A stretch of 64,000 nt of DNA, from the NCBI GenBank assembly GCA_017744515.1, contig JAGIBF010000014.1, positions 1-64,000 on the forward strand. Reading direction: 5' to 3'. This DNA is from Niastella sp. Lineage in GTDB: Bacteria > Bacteroidota > Bacteroidia > Chitinophagales > Chitinophagaceae. The translations under genes were made by a program, and so were the position numbers. Below the pieces are notes generated by a model, which had not been told where the DNA came from, ran no database searches, and saw only the letters and a list, made by a program, of their open reading frames with translations. This document shows, in pieces, positions 48,802-57,470 of this stretch (its first letter is position 1; each line of letters begins with the position of its first letter).

Positions 48802-49230
48802 ATGAAACGTAAGATCGTAGTTGAGATCCTATCATCCTTGTTGATCCTTCTTTTTGTATATACGAGCGTAAGCAAGTGGCTTGCTTTCAACACGTTTGTC
48901 GGACAGATGAACAATCAGCCTTTTCCAAACTGGCTGACGCCTATAATAGTTTGGACACTCCCCGCCATAGAGATCATTATTTCATTGTTGCTAATGTTTG
49001 GGCGCACACAACTTATGGGCTTCCGCGCTTCACTTATCCTTATGCTATTATTTACTGTCTATACATTTCTTGTATTGATCAATGTGTTTGGCAGAAGACC
49101 CTGCGCTTGCGGTGGCGTAATCGAAAATCTAACCTGGGGCCAGCATTTAGTGTTCAACCTTTTCTTCGTTGGGGTGGCAACTGCTGGAATCCTACTCAAA
49201 AAAAGAGAGGCGAACCCGAACATTTCATAA
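48802..49230 (+). CDS. MauE/DoxX-like membrane protein
   Basis: From ATG 48802 the 142-residue protein has four transmembrane helices: VEILSSLLILLFVYTSVSKWLAF, TPIIVWTLPAIEIIISLLLMFG, ASLILMLLFTVYTFLVLINVFG and LVFNLFFVGVATAGILL. The CACGG motif after helix three (RRPCACGGVIENLTWGQHLVFN) is typical of MauE-like proteins, which are linked to thiol redox or disulfide handling of exported proteins. The track start at 48739 adds 21 non-conserved residues. It is followed 109 bases later by a DUF6520 gene, a pairing repeatedly seen in Bacteroidota (established by gene-neighbour familiarity, not tested here). Confidence 0.85.
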   Translation: MKRKIVVEILSSLLILLFVYTSVSKWLAFNTFVGQMNNQPFPNWLTPIIVWTLPAIEIIISLLLMFGRTQLMGFRASLILMLLFTVYTFLVLINVFGRRPCACGGVIENLTWGQHLVFNLFFVGVATAGILLKKREANPNIS

Positions 49231-49339
49231 ACAAAGAATCAATAGCTCCTGAAAGTGAAAAAACACATTCAGGAGAAGCCGAAAACCTATATAAAAGAGT
49301 AGGCATTTTTTATTTATCTATCTATCTTAAAACCCATTT

Positions 49340-49627
49340 ATGAAGAAAAGGAGATTTTCAATCATGGCATTGGCTGCCGTCGCTGCCCTTGCCAGTGCTT
49401 TTGCAACCAGGCCGAGTTGCTTTCAATGCGAGCATAATCAACAGTATCGTAAAATTGGCAGTACGTATTTTCCTGCAGGCGAATTCGGGCTGGATTTTGA
49501 CTGCGATGAGGAAATATCAAGTACATGCACCTATTATAAACCTAATCCCGAAACACAACCCAATGTGTATTGGCCATGCAGATCAGGAGTTTACAATGAC
49601 TGGTCTAGTCGTAAAGCTGAAAAATAA
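49340..49627 (+). CDS. DUF6520-like small exported Cys-rich protein
   Basis: The 95-residue protein begins MKKRRFSIMALAAVAALASAFATRPS, an N-terminal signal, then a mature part with five Cys (CFQCEH, DFDCDE, STCTYYKP, PCRSG). The pattern MKKxxxxxxALAAVLALASAFAT is that of the DUF6520 family of Bacteroidota, short exported proteins of unknown role. The Cys residues may be oxidised with help of the upstream MauE-like membrane protein. A strong terminator occurs 266 bases downstream. Confidence 0.8.
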   Translation: MKKRRFSIMALAAVAALASAFATRPSCFQCEHNQQYRKIGSTYFPAGEFGLDFDCDEEISSTCTYYKPNPETQPNVYWPCRSGVYNDWSSRKAEK

Positions 49628-49927
49628 ATGTTTATATAACAATTACTCCTCATCTTTTTGGAAACACCTGAGTTCTGAGTATACGGTCAACAACAATTTT
49701 TTTGCTGCTAATTCTCGTATTCCCTGAAAAAAACGGTTTAGCAACTAAAAGAATGTTAATCAATGATTAATAAGTCTTCTAAACAGTTGTTAGTCAAAAT
49801 GTTGATCCGTAAGTTTTTACCTTATCAGAAAAATGTTTTAGATTTATGTTTTCATAGGATAAGGTTTAATGGTTAATGGTATTTGATTAGTGCGGTCCCG
49901 CTTTTAGCGGGACCTTTTTATTTACAA
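49628..49927. other. 300-bp AT-rich region between DUF6520 and SusD genes
   Basis: No ORF is supported. The region carries a distant plus-strand terminator at 49894..49919 and an inverted 'ccttatc ... gataagg' pair (49820s and 49856s). A short untranslated RNA or a long 3' UTR of the DUF6520 gene could end at that terminator. Confidence 0.4.
49894..49919 (+). terminator. rho-independent terminator (plus strand)
   Basis: A perfect 9-bp stem ggtcccgct / agcgggacc with loop ttt is followed by ttttta on the plus strand. The minus-strand SusD gene ends at 49928; the T-run is on the plus side only, so it serves plus-strand transcription. Confidence 0.85.
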
Positions 49928-51316
49928 TCATCGGGGATTTTGTGGTATGCCACTTAAGACGATCACATCAGGAGGGATCAATAAAGTATAGCGAAGATCA
50001 TTAGGCTTTAACTCATAAGTTTGGTTTCCCAGCTTACGGATTAATGTGATATTGGCTCCTGCTTTATTGAAACGGCGTAAATCTGTCCACCGCAAGCCGC
50101 GAAAAGGCAATTCCTTTCTTCTTTCAATTAAAATGATCTTTAAAGCTGAGTCTGCATTTGGCGCAGATAGGGGGACAAATGTATTGGCTTTCCAACGTGC
50201 TGCTAATAGATGATTTAGATCATTCATAGCTGCTTGAGTATTTCCAAGCCGGGCTTCACATTCGGCCCGAATAAGATATACTTCGTCAGTTGCCAAGCCA
50301 GTGAACAATTGGTTAGTGCCAGTGTAGCTCCCTTTAGGATTTATGTTGTTGGTAGTAGGATGTATGCGATAAAAGGTCGCACTTCGTAGATCGTTAGGTT
50401 CATAGCTTCTATAAAGAGAAGAGTCTACTATGCAGTTAGGAATCGAAAGCCCCCGCAATAAATTGCCAGTAATAAATTGACTATGATAAATGGTTTCTGC
50501 ATTGAATTTGGTAAAAGGGATGTTAGCTTGATAATTGAGAGTGTCATACTTTATCAAAACATTGTGTAACTGCAGGCAACTATCTGAATATTTCTTTGCA
50601 TCTAAGTATTTGTCCATACTTAGATATACCCTGGCCAATAGTGCAAAAGCAGCGGGTCTAGAAGATCTGTTACGATTAGCAAAAGGTATTTCTTTGGGTA
50701 ATAAATTGCTGGCTTCTCGTAGATCGTCGACAATCCTGTTGTAAGTCACTTGGAGGGAAGAACGGACTGATGTTTCATCCACTCCAGGCGTAAGTCGTAA
50801 AGGTATTCCTTGATTTTCGCCGCTATTATTGCTATTGTATACGGGCGCAAAAAGTTGCGCAACTTGATAAAAAGCATGAGCCCTTGCAAAAAGGGCAGCG
50901 CCTTTGATTGCTTTCCATCTGTTAATATTGCTGTTTGTAATAGGTAGTTTACTTAGGCTTTCTAATATTACGTTGGCGTAGAAAGCTTGCGTATAAGGTG
51001 TGTTCCAGTCAGGGATATTGCCTGCTAACCCTTCAAAGGTTTCAGGATTCCATATATAAGTGTTCTTTTCTTTTACACCAAGCCCTTGCCAATAGGAAAT
51101 AGGTGTATAAAAGTTATCGGCTGACAAATCGCCCAATACCGGCGTTTCGTTCATAACAACATCATTGTCGAGTAAAGCTTGAAAATCATCCAGCGTGGTT
51201 GGAACAAAAAGCTCCGAATTAGGTTTTGCTTCGAGAAACTCTTTTTTATTGCAGCTTGCTGTTCCTACTATAGAAGCAGCTAGGAACAAGATGCACATTT
51301 TTTGCAGCTTATTCAT
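49928..51316 (-). CDS. SusD/RagB-family nutrient-binding lipoprotein
   Basis: The 462-residue outer-membrane lipoprotein begins MNKLQKMCILFLAASIVGTASCNKKEFLEAKPNSELFVPTTLDDFQALLDN. It has a lipobox (GTASC) and the SusD opening DFL(E)xKP. Helical TPR-like repeats follow (YANVILESL, WKAIKGAALFARAHAFYQVAQLFAPVYN) with the family's C-terminal ILIERRKELPFRGLRWTDLRRFN. It captures the ligand over the SusC channel encoded 5 bases upstream. There are no carbohydrate enzymes next to it, so the ligand could be peptide or glycan. The final residues (IPPDVIVLSGIPQNPR) are shorter than usual but in frame. Confidence 0.93.
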   Translation of the reverse strand: MNKLQKMCILFLAASIVGTASCNKKEFLEAKPNSELFVPTTLDDFQALLDNDVVMNETPVLGDLSADNFYTPISYWQGLGVKEKNTYIWNPETFEGLAGNIPDWNTPYTQAFYANVILESLSKLPITNSNINRWKAIKGAALFARAHAFYQVAQLFAPVYNSNNSGENQGIPLRLTPGVDETSVRSSLQVTYNRIVDDLREASNLLPKEIPFANRNRSSRPAAFALLARVYLSMDKYLDAKKYSDSCLQLHNVLIKYDTLNYQANIPFTKFNAETIYHSQFITGNLLRGLSIPNCIVDSSLYRSYEPNDLRSATFYRIHPTTNNINPKGSYTGTNQLFTGLATDEVYLIRAECEARLGNTQAAMNDLNHLLAARWKANTFVPLSAPNADSALKIILIERRKELPFRGLRWTDLRRFNKAGANITLIRKLGNQTYELKPNDLRYTLLIPPDVIVLSGIPQNPR

Positions 51317-51321
51317 AGTTA

Positions 51322-54300
51322 TTATTTAAAGTTAATTTTTATTCCGCCTGCTATGGTAAGTGGCGCTGGCATTGTATATAGGTAGTCTGGATCTATATTT
51401 TGTTTATTAGCCTTCCATAATAAACCTATATTATTAGCGTATATATAGAACTGTAAAGACTGGATGGGTAACCGGTTAAGCTCTTGTTTACTAAAATCAT
51501 AGCTTAGTCTAATATCCTGCAAACGAATATGATCGCCCTTTTCGATTAATACACTAGAAAATTTATAAAAATTATCTCTCAATTCAGTAGCAGGATATTG
51601 CATGGAAGGGACATTAGTGCCGGCCTCATCTCCTGGTTTTTGCCAACGCTTAGTATAATCCGTATGACCAATACCGCCAGTAAATAATTCATTATAACTG
51701 ACAGATTGCCTCCTGAAATAATACCCAGCCTTCCAGGTAATATTAAAAGAAAGTTGAAATTGCTTCCAGAGAAGCGTATTACGGATGCTGCCAAAAAAAA
51801 CAGGATTGGCTGGGCCGATGTATAGCAGATTACTAACATCAGTTGAATTAAGAATTGCCTTGTAATCCTTACTTATTTCGTTATTCAACAACCCTTGCGG
51901 GTCACCGGTGAGCGGATCGAGTCCCATCCAGCGTAAACTGTACACTGCATATAGGGGTTTTTCTTCTAACGGATTGAATAAGTCAGGATTGAGATAAGAG
52001 TTGATGGTACTTTGACGTATTTTATAAGCAGTTACTTCATCTTTTGTAAAACTAAATAGAAGGGTGCTTACCCATTTAACTTTATTTTGATAAATGTTTT
52101 GGGTATTGAGAGTAATATCTACACCCTGTCCTTTCATATCGCCTGTATTGCCACGGAAGATAGCCATGCCCGTCGTTGGATCAAGTGGGCTATAGCCAAT
52201 CAAGTCTTTAGCATGCCGATAATAATATTCCACGCTGCCGCTGATAACGTTATTTAGACTGGCAAAGTCTACACCTAAATTAGTCATTTGAACCTTTTCC
52301 CAACGTAGAGCTGGGTTAGGTGGGTTGATGATGTGCCCAGGTAAAGAGCCATAATTGTTTAAGCCGTCAATAACGGCTGTGGTAAAAGCTGATACGCTTC
52401 TATCTACATTACCATTATAACCATGTGTAAGGCGTAACCGAAGATATGGGAGCCAGTTAGCCTGACGGTAGAATTTTTCCTTGTTTATTTCCCAACTGAT
52501 GCCTGTGCTCCAAAGCGGTATTCCTTTTTGATTTGTTTTTACGCCAAAGATGTTCGACTCATCTTTGCGAGCACTGGCAGAGATTGTATAACGTTGTCCT
52601 ATCGTATAAGCAGCGTTAATAAAATAGGAAATATATCTATCGATTTTTTGAACATTATTATCGATATTAAGAATCCTCAATTGAGAGGACGGATTTTGAT
52701 ATAATGGGAAGGCTTTTATGTAATCAACTGGTAGACTGGTTTGCCGGTCTGGATCATATCCATACAAACGATTGCCGGTAACTTGATTTGTAAGACTCCG
52801 TAATTCAGCGCCAGTAAAGACATTTATAGTATGATTAGAATTCCATGTATGGTTATAATCTATTTGTACTCGTACGTTATGTGCTTGATAATTAAGGCTA
52901 GTTTTGTCTAAGATAGCCCCATAGGGTATTGGGGTTATAATTGAGTCACGGCCAATTTGGGTAAACTGATTAATGAGGTCTCGCGTATAATAAGTTTCTA
53001 GGCTGCGCAAATTCCGTTGTTCCGAAAATCCTCTATTGTATTGATAAAGAATGTTGGCTGTAAGACCTTTAAATATGGTATACTTTAATCCGATATTGAT
53101 ACGATAATCAGTAAGTGTGGTTTTATTATTGGCTAATCGCAATTCATCCAATGGCCTATAGTTCCAATCTAACAATCGTCCTCCTCCTGCGGTATCAATA
53201 TATGGTTGCCTTATCCCATAATTAACAGATAAAGCTTGTCCATTGGCATCCGCGAAGTCAACGTAAGGATAAATAGGTAAGAAGACCGCCGCTTGTTTGA
53301 TTTGACTTGACGAAAAGATTATGCCCGTACTTAGTTCTAATTTTCGATTAAGCCAGGCATATGTATTATTAGCATTAAGTGTAACTCGGTCATATTGGTT
53401 TCCTACTTGGTTACTCAAATTTTTATCATAGCCAGCGGAAAAATAATATTGATTATGAAGGCCTCCGCCACTGGCACTTATGGCGTATTGCTGGTTAGTA
53501 CTTCTGCGATAAAAGTATTTTTCTCTATCTACCCGTACGTCCTGTTGACGCAAGAGGTTCAATTGCGCTATTGCTTGCGATGAAGATAATTGTCCATCTC
53601 TCTCAAGGATCATGATCTCTATAGCAGGGGAAAAAGCGCGTCGTCGAGGGTCAATTTCTAAGTTAACATAGTGATCATTGTTAAACAAAAACCTTTCCAC
53701 ATCAATATAGTCACTGGATCCTAGTGTCGGTTCATAATAAAGATCAGGCTTTTCACCCACGGTGATATTTGAGTTAAAGGAAAGCTTGATGTCTTGTTTG
53801 TATTTTCCTGTTTTGGTAGTAATTACAATTACCCCGTTAGCTGCATAGGCTCCCCAGATAGAAGCAGCGGCGGCATCCTTCAATACGGTAATGCTTTCTA
53901 CATCGTTGGGATTAATATTGTTTACATCTCCTGTGTAAGGGAAGTTATCTAAAATGATAAGTGGCTCGGGATTGGCATAAATGGTACTGCGGCCTCGTAT
54001 GCTAATGGTCGAAGGATTCGTAATACTACCGATTTGAACATTCTTGTTAAACAACAAACTACTCGTCACTCCATCCAATCGATCTAACACCGTAGTAGAT
54101 ACCCGCCGGTTCAACAATTCCTGATTTACTTTACTAAACGAACCAGTAAGACGCTCTATCGACTGCTTTTGAAACCCAGTAGAAACAACCACCTCCGACA
54201 ACTCCTTGGCCAATGGGTACAAAGTAATGTTTACCTCTTTCCTGCTATTCACCTCAATAACCTCGGTTTCATAACTAACCAGACTAATGATCAGCTTTTC

Positions 54301-54786
54301 ATTACTGCTCACATTATTCAGCACAAAATCTCCATGCTCATTAGTAGTCGCTTGCAGACTACTACCTGGTGCAATCACCGTCGCACTCGCCACAGGCTCG
54401 CCCGACACTGTAGTAACCCTCCCTTTGATATTTATTTTTCCAGTTGGTGCTGCCGATTGGGTGGGCGATTGTATAGAAGTCAGTGGTGCAGGAAATAACA
54501 AAATAACTTTGCTGCCAGGAGTATATTCATACCGGATGGGCTGATGTTCAAAGATCAGCTTCAGTGCATCTTGTAATGGAAGATCGTTGATCTGAAGCGT
54601 TACCCTGTTTGCATTTCTGAGAAGCGGCGTTTCGTAGATGACGGAAATACCCGTTTGTTCTTTGATGCTTGTAAAAATAGTTCGAAGAGGGGCGTTCTTT
54701 TGGGAAATAGTAATCCGTTGAGCTAATCCGGGGAGGCTCATCAGCAAGCAAGTAATGGCTACCAGTAAGTAGATGGTTCTTTTCAC
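51322..54786 (-). CDS. SusC/RagA TonB-linked outer-membrane transporter with STN domain
   Basis: The 1154-residue outer-membrane barrel has a signal peptide and an STN (secretin/TonB N-terminal) domain at ~28-98 (NAPLRTIFTSIKEQTGISVIYE). A carboxypeptidase-like domain follows at ~118-200 (GKINIKGRVTTVSGEPVASATVIAPGSS). The SusC plug has TIYANPEPLIILDNFPYTGDVNNINPNDVESITVLKDAAAASIWGAYAANGVIVITTK. The barrel ends LTIAGGIKINFK. An STN domain means it receives or sends signals through the FecR protein at 55057, which in turn controls the ECF sigma factor. The start is GTG at 54786; no in-frame ATG precedes the signal peptide. SusD follows after 5 bases. Confidence 0.94.
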   Translation of the reverse strand: MKRTIYLLVAITCLLMSLPGLAQRITISQKNAPLRTIFTSIKEQTGISVIYETPLLRNANRVTLQINDLPLQDALKLIFEHQPIRYEYTPGSKVILLFPAPLTSIQSPTQSAAPTGKINIKGRVTTVSGEPVASATVIAPGSSLQATTNEHGDFVLNNVSSNEKLIISLVSYETEVIEVNSRKEVNITLYPLAKELSEVVVSTGFQKQSIERLTGSFSKVNQELLNRRVSTTVLDRLDGVTSSLLFNKNVQIGSITNPSTISIRGRSTIYANPEPLIILDNFPYTGDVNNINPNDVESITVLKDAAAASIWGAYAANGVIVITTKTGKYKQDIKLSFNSNITVGEKPDLYYEPTLGSSDYIDVERFLFNNDHYVNLEIDPRRRAFSPAIEIMILERDGQLSSSQAIAQLNLLRQQDVRVDREKYFYRRSTNQQYAISASGGGLHNQYYFSAGYDKNLSNQVGNQYDRVTLNANNTYAWLNRKLELSTGIIFSSSQIKQAAVFLPIYPYVDFADANGQALSVNYGIRQPYIDTAGGGRLLDWNYRPLDELRLANNKTTLTDYRINIGLKYTIFKGLTANILYQYNRGFSEQRNLRSLETYYTRDLINQFTQIGRDSIITPIPYGAILDKTSLNYQAHNVRVQIDYNHTWNSNHTINVFTGAELRSLTNQVTGNRLYGYDPDRQTSLPVDYIKAFPLYQNPSSQLRILNIDNNVQKIDRYISYFINAAYTIGQRYTISASARKDESNIFGVKTNQKGIPLWSTGISWEINKEKFYRQANWLPYLRLRLTHGYNGNVDRSVSAFTTAVIDGLNNYGSLPGHIINPPNPALRWEKVQMTNLGVDFASLNNVISGSVEYYYRHAKDLIGYSPLDPTTGMAIFRGNTGDMKGQGVDITLNTQNIYQNKVKWVSTLLFSFTKDEVTAYKIRQSTINSYLNPDLFNPLEEKPLYAVYSLRWMGLDPLTGDPQGLLNNEISKDYKAILNSTDVSNLLYIGPANPVFFGSIRNTLLWKQFQLSFNITWKAGYYFRRQSVSYNELFTGGIGHTDYTKRWQKPGDEAGTNVPSMQYPATELRDNFYKFSSVLIEKGDHIRLQDIRLSYDFSKQELNRLPIQSLQFYIYANNIGLLWKANKQNIDPDYLYTMPAPLTIAGGIKINFK

Positions 54787-54880
54787 TTATGCCCAGTTGT
54801 TATGGTTACCTGTCTCCCCGCTTAGGAAACATACATCCCCGTGTTGCCAGGCAAAGGTTTTTCACAGGGATATAAAAGAA

Positions 54881-54923
54881 GAACTGCGAACCATGAGCAA
54901 ATATAACTCTTGGTTCGCAGTTC
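54881..54923 (-). terminator. strong stem-loop between FecR and SusC genes
   Basis: A perfect 13-bp inverted repeat gaactgcgaacca / tggttcgcagttc with a 17-base loop. On the minus strand it is followed by ttctttta, as in a terminator or attenuator for the sigma/FecR transcript. Confidence 0.75.
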
Positions 54924-54931
54924 AAAAAGAT

Positions 54932-54959
54932 TGCTGCATGTTTTATACATCATGCAGCA
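54932..54959 (-). terminator. second stem-loop between FecR and SusC genes
   Basis: A perfect 9-bp stem tgctgcatg / catgcagca with a 10-base loop, followed on the minus strand by atcttttt. It precedes the 54881..54923 hairpin in the direction of transcription. Confidence 0.65.
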
Positions 54960-55056
54960 CAGGTGGATTGGTCTAATGATTAATGGGAAATCTGTTTTTC
55001 CTAATATTTTTAAAGTGACCTTTTAATTAACTCTTTGACTAAGACCGGATTACAAT

Positions 55057-56292
55057 CTATATAACCACTATCTTTCGCGCCTTTTCATTTAGTTGACCTT
55101 CTATTCCGTACTTTTTTAGTATGTCTAACACCTCTTTAACCGGAAGATCGCGAGGTATTTGACCGTTTAATGACGATCCGCTTGGTACTTTGCCAGCATA
55201 CTCGATCTTCACGTTGTACCACCGGCCGATGTCCTGCATCAGAGACTTTACATCTTGTTCAAGATTAAATTCCCCGTTTTTCCAGGCCAGACTGGCGGCG
55301 ATATCTACTTTCTTCACACCGATTATCTTTCCACTTTTATCTACCGTTGCTTCTTGGTTCGGTTTTAAAACCTGCTTGTTGGAAGCCTTGGTCGTAAGCT
55401 TTACAGAGCCTTCCTGGAGAGTGGTTTTAACCCCTCCGTCCTCTGTATAAGCATGTATATTAAATTGCGTTCCCAGCACTTCCACATTCCCTTCATTTCC
55501 TTCCGGAGTCTCTATAGCCACCTTGAAAGGTTTATTGGCTATTGGAGAAACCTGAAAAAAAGCCTCACCGGTTAGTGAAACGTTTCTTTCACCACCGGCG
55601 AAGGCTATAGGAAAACGCAATGATGAAGCCGCATTGAGCCAGACTATACTGCCATCAGGAAGTATAACCTGGTACTGGCCACCCATGGGGGTAGTTACAG
55701 TGTTGTAAAGAACTGTTGATCCAACCGTTATTGGATCCTGACCATTCGCTGCATTCTCATCATTATATATCAACCGTCCATTGATCTTTGATATGGTAAT
55801 GGCGCCTTGCTGGATCTTTTCCTGATTATTAGCATTGTCAAGTACGATCTCTTTGCCATCACTCAACTTCAGTATCGCCTTGGTACTCCCGGGAACAATC
55901 TCCGCAATAGAGTTCTTAGTGTCTACTGGAGTCTCGGCAACTGGCTGATTCGCTGTTGGCTTTAAATATAACCAGCCAGCTACTGATATACCTATTACCG
56001 CGGCAGCAACAGCAGGATATTTCCACCATGTCCGTTGAACAGGATACAAACGTTTTACCTTGGTATCAGGCCCAATCTGCTGCAATGTTTTCAGCCATAT
56101 CGCCTCACTGTTTATTGCTGAATAAGATTTCAGCTTATCAGTTAAAGTCGTTTTATCTGTCAATTCCTCAAATAAAGAGCGATTTTCAGTCGATTCGGCC
56201 AACCACGTATCTAACTCACCTTGTTCATCTTGACTCAATATCCCTTCCCGATACTTATTAATGAGACCTGTTATTTTTTCGACTTTTTCCAT
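55057..56292 (-). CDS. FecR-family anti-sigma factor
   Basis: From ATG 56292 the 411-residue inner-membrane protein begins MEKVEKITGLINKYREGILSQDEQGELDTWLAES, a cytoplasmic sigma-binding part. A transmembrane helix follows near 82-105 (YPAVAAAVIGISVAGWLYL). The periplasmic FecR domain carries GGQYQVILPDGSIVWLNAASSLRFPIAFAGGERNVSLTGEAFFQV, and a C-terminal DUF4974 (SLAWKNGEFNLEQDVKSLMQDIGRWYNVKIEYAG) contacts the STN domain of the transporter. It relays occupancy of SusC to the sigma factor upstream. The track start at 56328 adds 12 unlikely residues. Confidence 0.94.
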   Translation of the reverse strand: MEKVEKITGLINKYREGILSQDEQGELDTWLAESTENRSLFEELTDKTTLTDKLKSYSAINSEAIWLKTLQQIGPDTKVKRLYPVQRTWWKYPAVAAAVIGISVAGWLYLKPTANQPVAETPVDTKNSIAEIVPGSTKAILKLSDGKEIVLDNANNQEKIQQGAITISKINGRLIYNDENAANGQDPITVGSTVLYNTVTTPMGGQYQVILPDGSIVWLNAASSLRFPIAFAGGERNVSLTGEAFFQVSPIANKPFKVAIETPEGNEGNVEVLGTQFNIHAYTEDGGVKTTLQEGSVKLTTKASNKQVLKPNQEATVDKSGKIIGVKKVDIAASLAWKNGEFNLEQDVKSLMQDIGRWYNVKIEYAGKVPSGSSLNGQIPRDLPVKEVLDILKKYGIEGQLNEKARKIVVI

Positions 56293-56396
56293 AAGTAATA
56301 AGGTAGAAATAATTGAGTTTTGATCCATTTACTCGGCGGTTCCTGTTAAATGAACAACGAGCACAGACTTTTGACAAAAAGAATTTTCAGATTTTT

Positions 56397-57029
56397 TTAC
56401 TTTTCTTTTTTCTCCTCGGGGATGGAGGGTAGATTACTATCAATATGAGTATTATTCTGCATGCTCATGAGGCAGTAAATGAATGAAATAAGAAGAATTT
56501 TATCCCTTAACAGTTGTTCGGCCCTGCTTTTTTGGCTACGCACATTCCGGGTAGAAATGCCAAGCTTGGTAGCCGTTTCTTCGATACTTGAGCCTTCAAA
56601 ATAGACCTGCTCGAAGACTGCCCGGCACTGTTTGGGTAATTGTTCAATAAAAGGATATAGCTTCTTCAACAATTCGGTTTCTACCAGTTTACGGAAGAAA
56701 TCATCCTCTTTGTCTGCTAAAAGATAAGCCAACTCATTATTAGAGGCAGACCTGCGCTGCTTTTGTTTTAAGAGATTCAGACAGGCGTTCCGGATACTGG
56801 TGATCAGGAAACCTTTAATATGCCCCGCATCGCTGAATTGCATCCGCCCATGCCACAATTTGGTGAAAGCGTCCGCTACCACATCCTCCGCCTCTTCCTT
56901 ATCAAGAAGATACTTCTCTGCCAGATAACACATCGAACGGTGATACTCTTTAAACACCTGTTCAAACGTGCCCGCTTTCCCTTCCCGGAAGGCTGCGATC
57001 CATGCTGTATCCTGGAAATTCGGGGTCAT
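56397..57029 (-). CDS. FecI-type ECF sigma-70 factor
   Basis: The 210-residue protein has sigma region 2 (FEQVFKEYHRSMCYLAEKYLLDKEEAEDVVADAFTKLWHGR) and region 4 (LPKQCRAVFEQVYFEGSSIEETATKLGISTRNVRSQKSRAEQLLRDKI), typical of the Bacteroidota sigma-70 expansion family. The C-terminal tail of ~30 residues (FIYCLMSMQNNTHID...) is unusual in length but in frame. It heads the sigma-FecR-SusC-SusD unit and probably drives transcription of SusC/SusD when the FecR protein releases it. Confidence 0.94.
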   Translation of the reverse strand: MTPNFQDTAWIAAFREGKAGTFEQVFKEYHRSMCYLAEKYLLDKEEAEDVVADAFTKLWHGRMQFSDAGHIKGFLITSIRNACLNLLKQKQRRSASNNELAYLLADKEDDFFRKLVETELLKKLYPFIEQLPKQCRAVFEQVYFEGSSIEETATKLGISTRNVRSQKSRAEQLLRDKILLISFIYCLMSMQNNTHIDSNLPSIPEEKKEK

Positions 57030-57470
57030 CGGGATATTGCGGTTGATGGCTTTTATTGATTAATGAATAAAAATAAAATTACTTCCCCACCAATATGGCA
57101 AGGTCGATTAGATAAGGCTTAACCTTTCCTGGGAAGAATGAGCACAAAAATCAATCCCCGGCAACACCATTCACTGTAAGGGGAGAGAATGCTAATGATA
57201 GTAGCTTGCCGGAACCGCAATATGGCTGTACATGCCTTATTTATACAGATTCAACTGCAGGTGCAAGTTTACAAAATAAAAGCTAAACCCAAGCCCGTAT
57301 AATCACTGCAAAAGCTTCCGATCACATCATTTACGAGCATTCCCGGATGAGCGATTAACTAAATTAATGCGATCAGGTGGATTTTGATGTAGATCAACTA
57401 AAAAGATATCTTCGCTTCTATCCACTAAAACCCAAAGCACTGGGTAAATTAGTAGGCTAATTAACTCAAC
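57030..57470. other. 441-bp divergent intergenic region, ECF sigma / sugar porter
   Basis: No ORF or structured RNA recognised. It must hold the promoters of both divergent genes. A good plus-strand promoter candidate is listed separately at 57383..57414. On the minus strand TTG-N17-TAATTTTA upstream of the sigma gene is a weak possibility. Confidence 0.5.
57383..57414 (+). promoter_or_regulatory. candidate promoter of the sugar porter gene
   Basis: TTTG (57383..57386), 20 bases, TATCTTCG (57407..57414) matches TTTG-N19/20-TANNTTTG with one change. The start codon is 56 bases further. The half-dyad ttgat-gtag-atcaa overlaps the -33 box and could be an operator. Confidence 0.5.
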
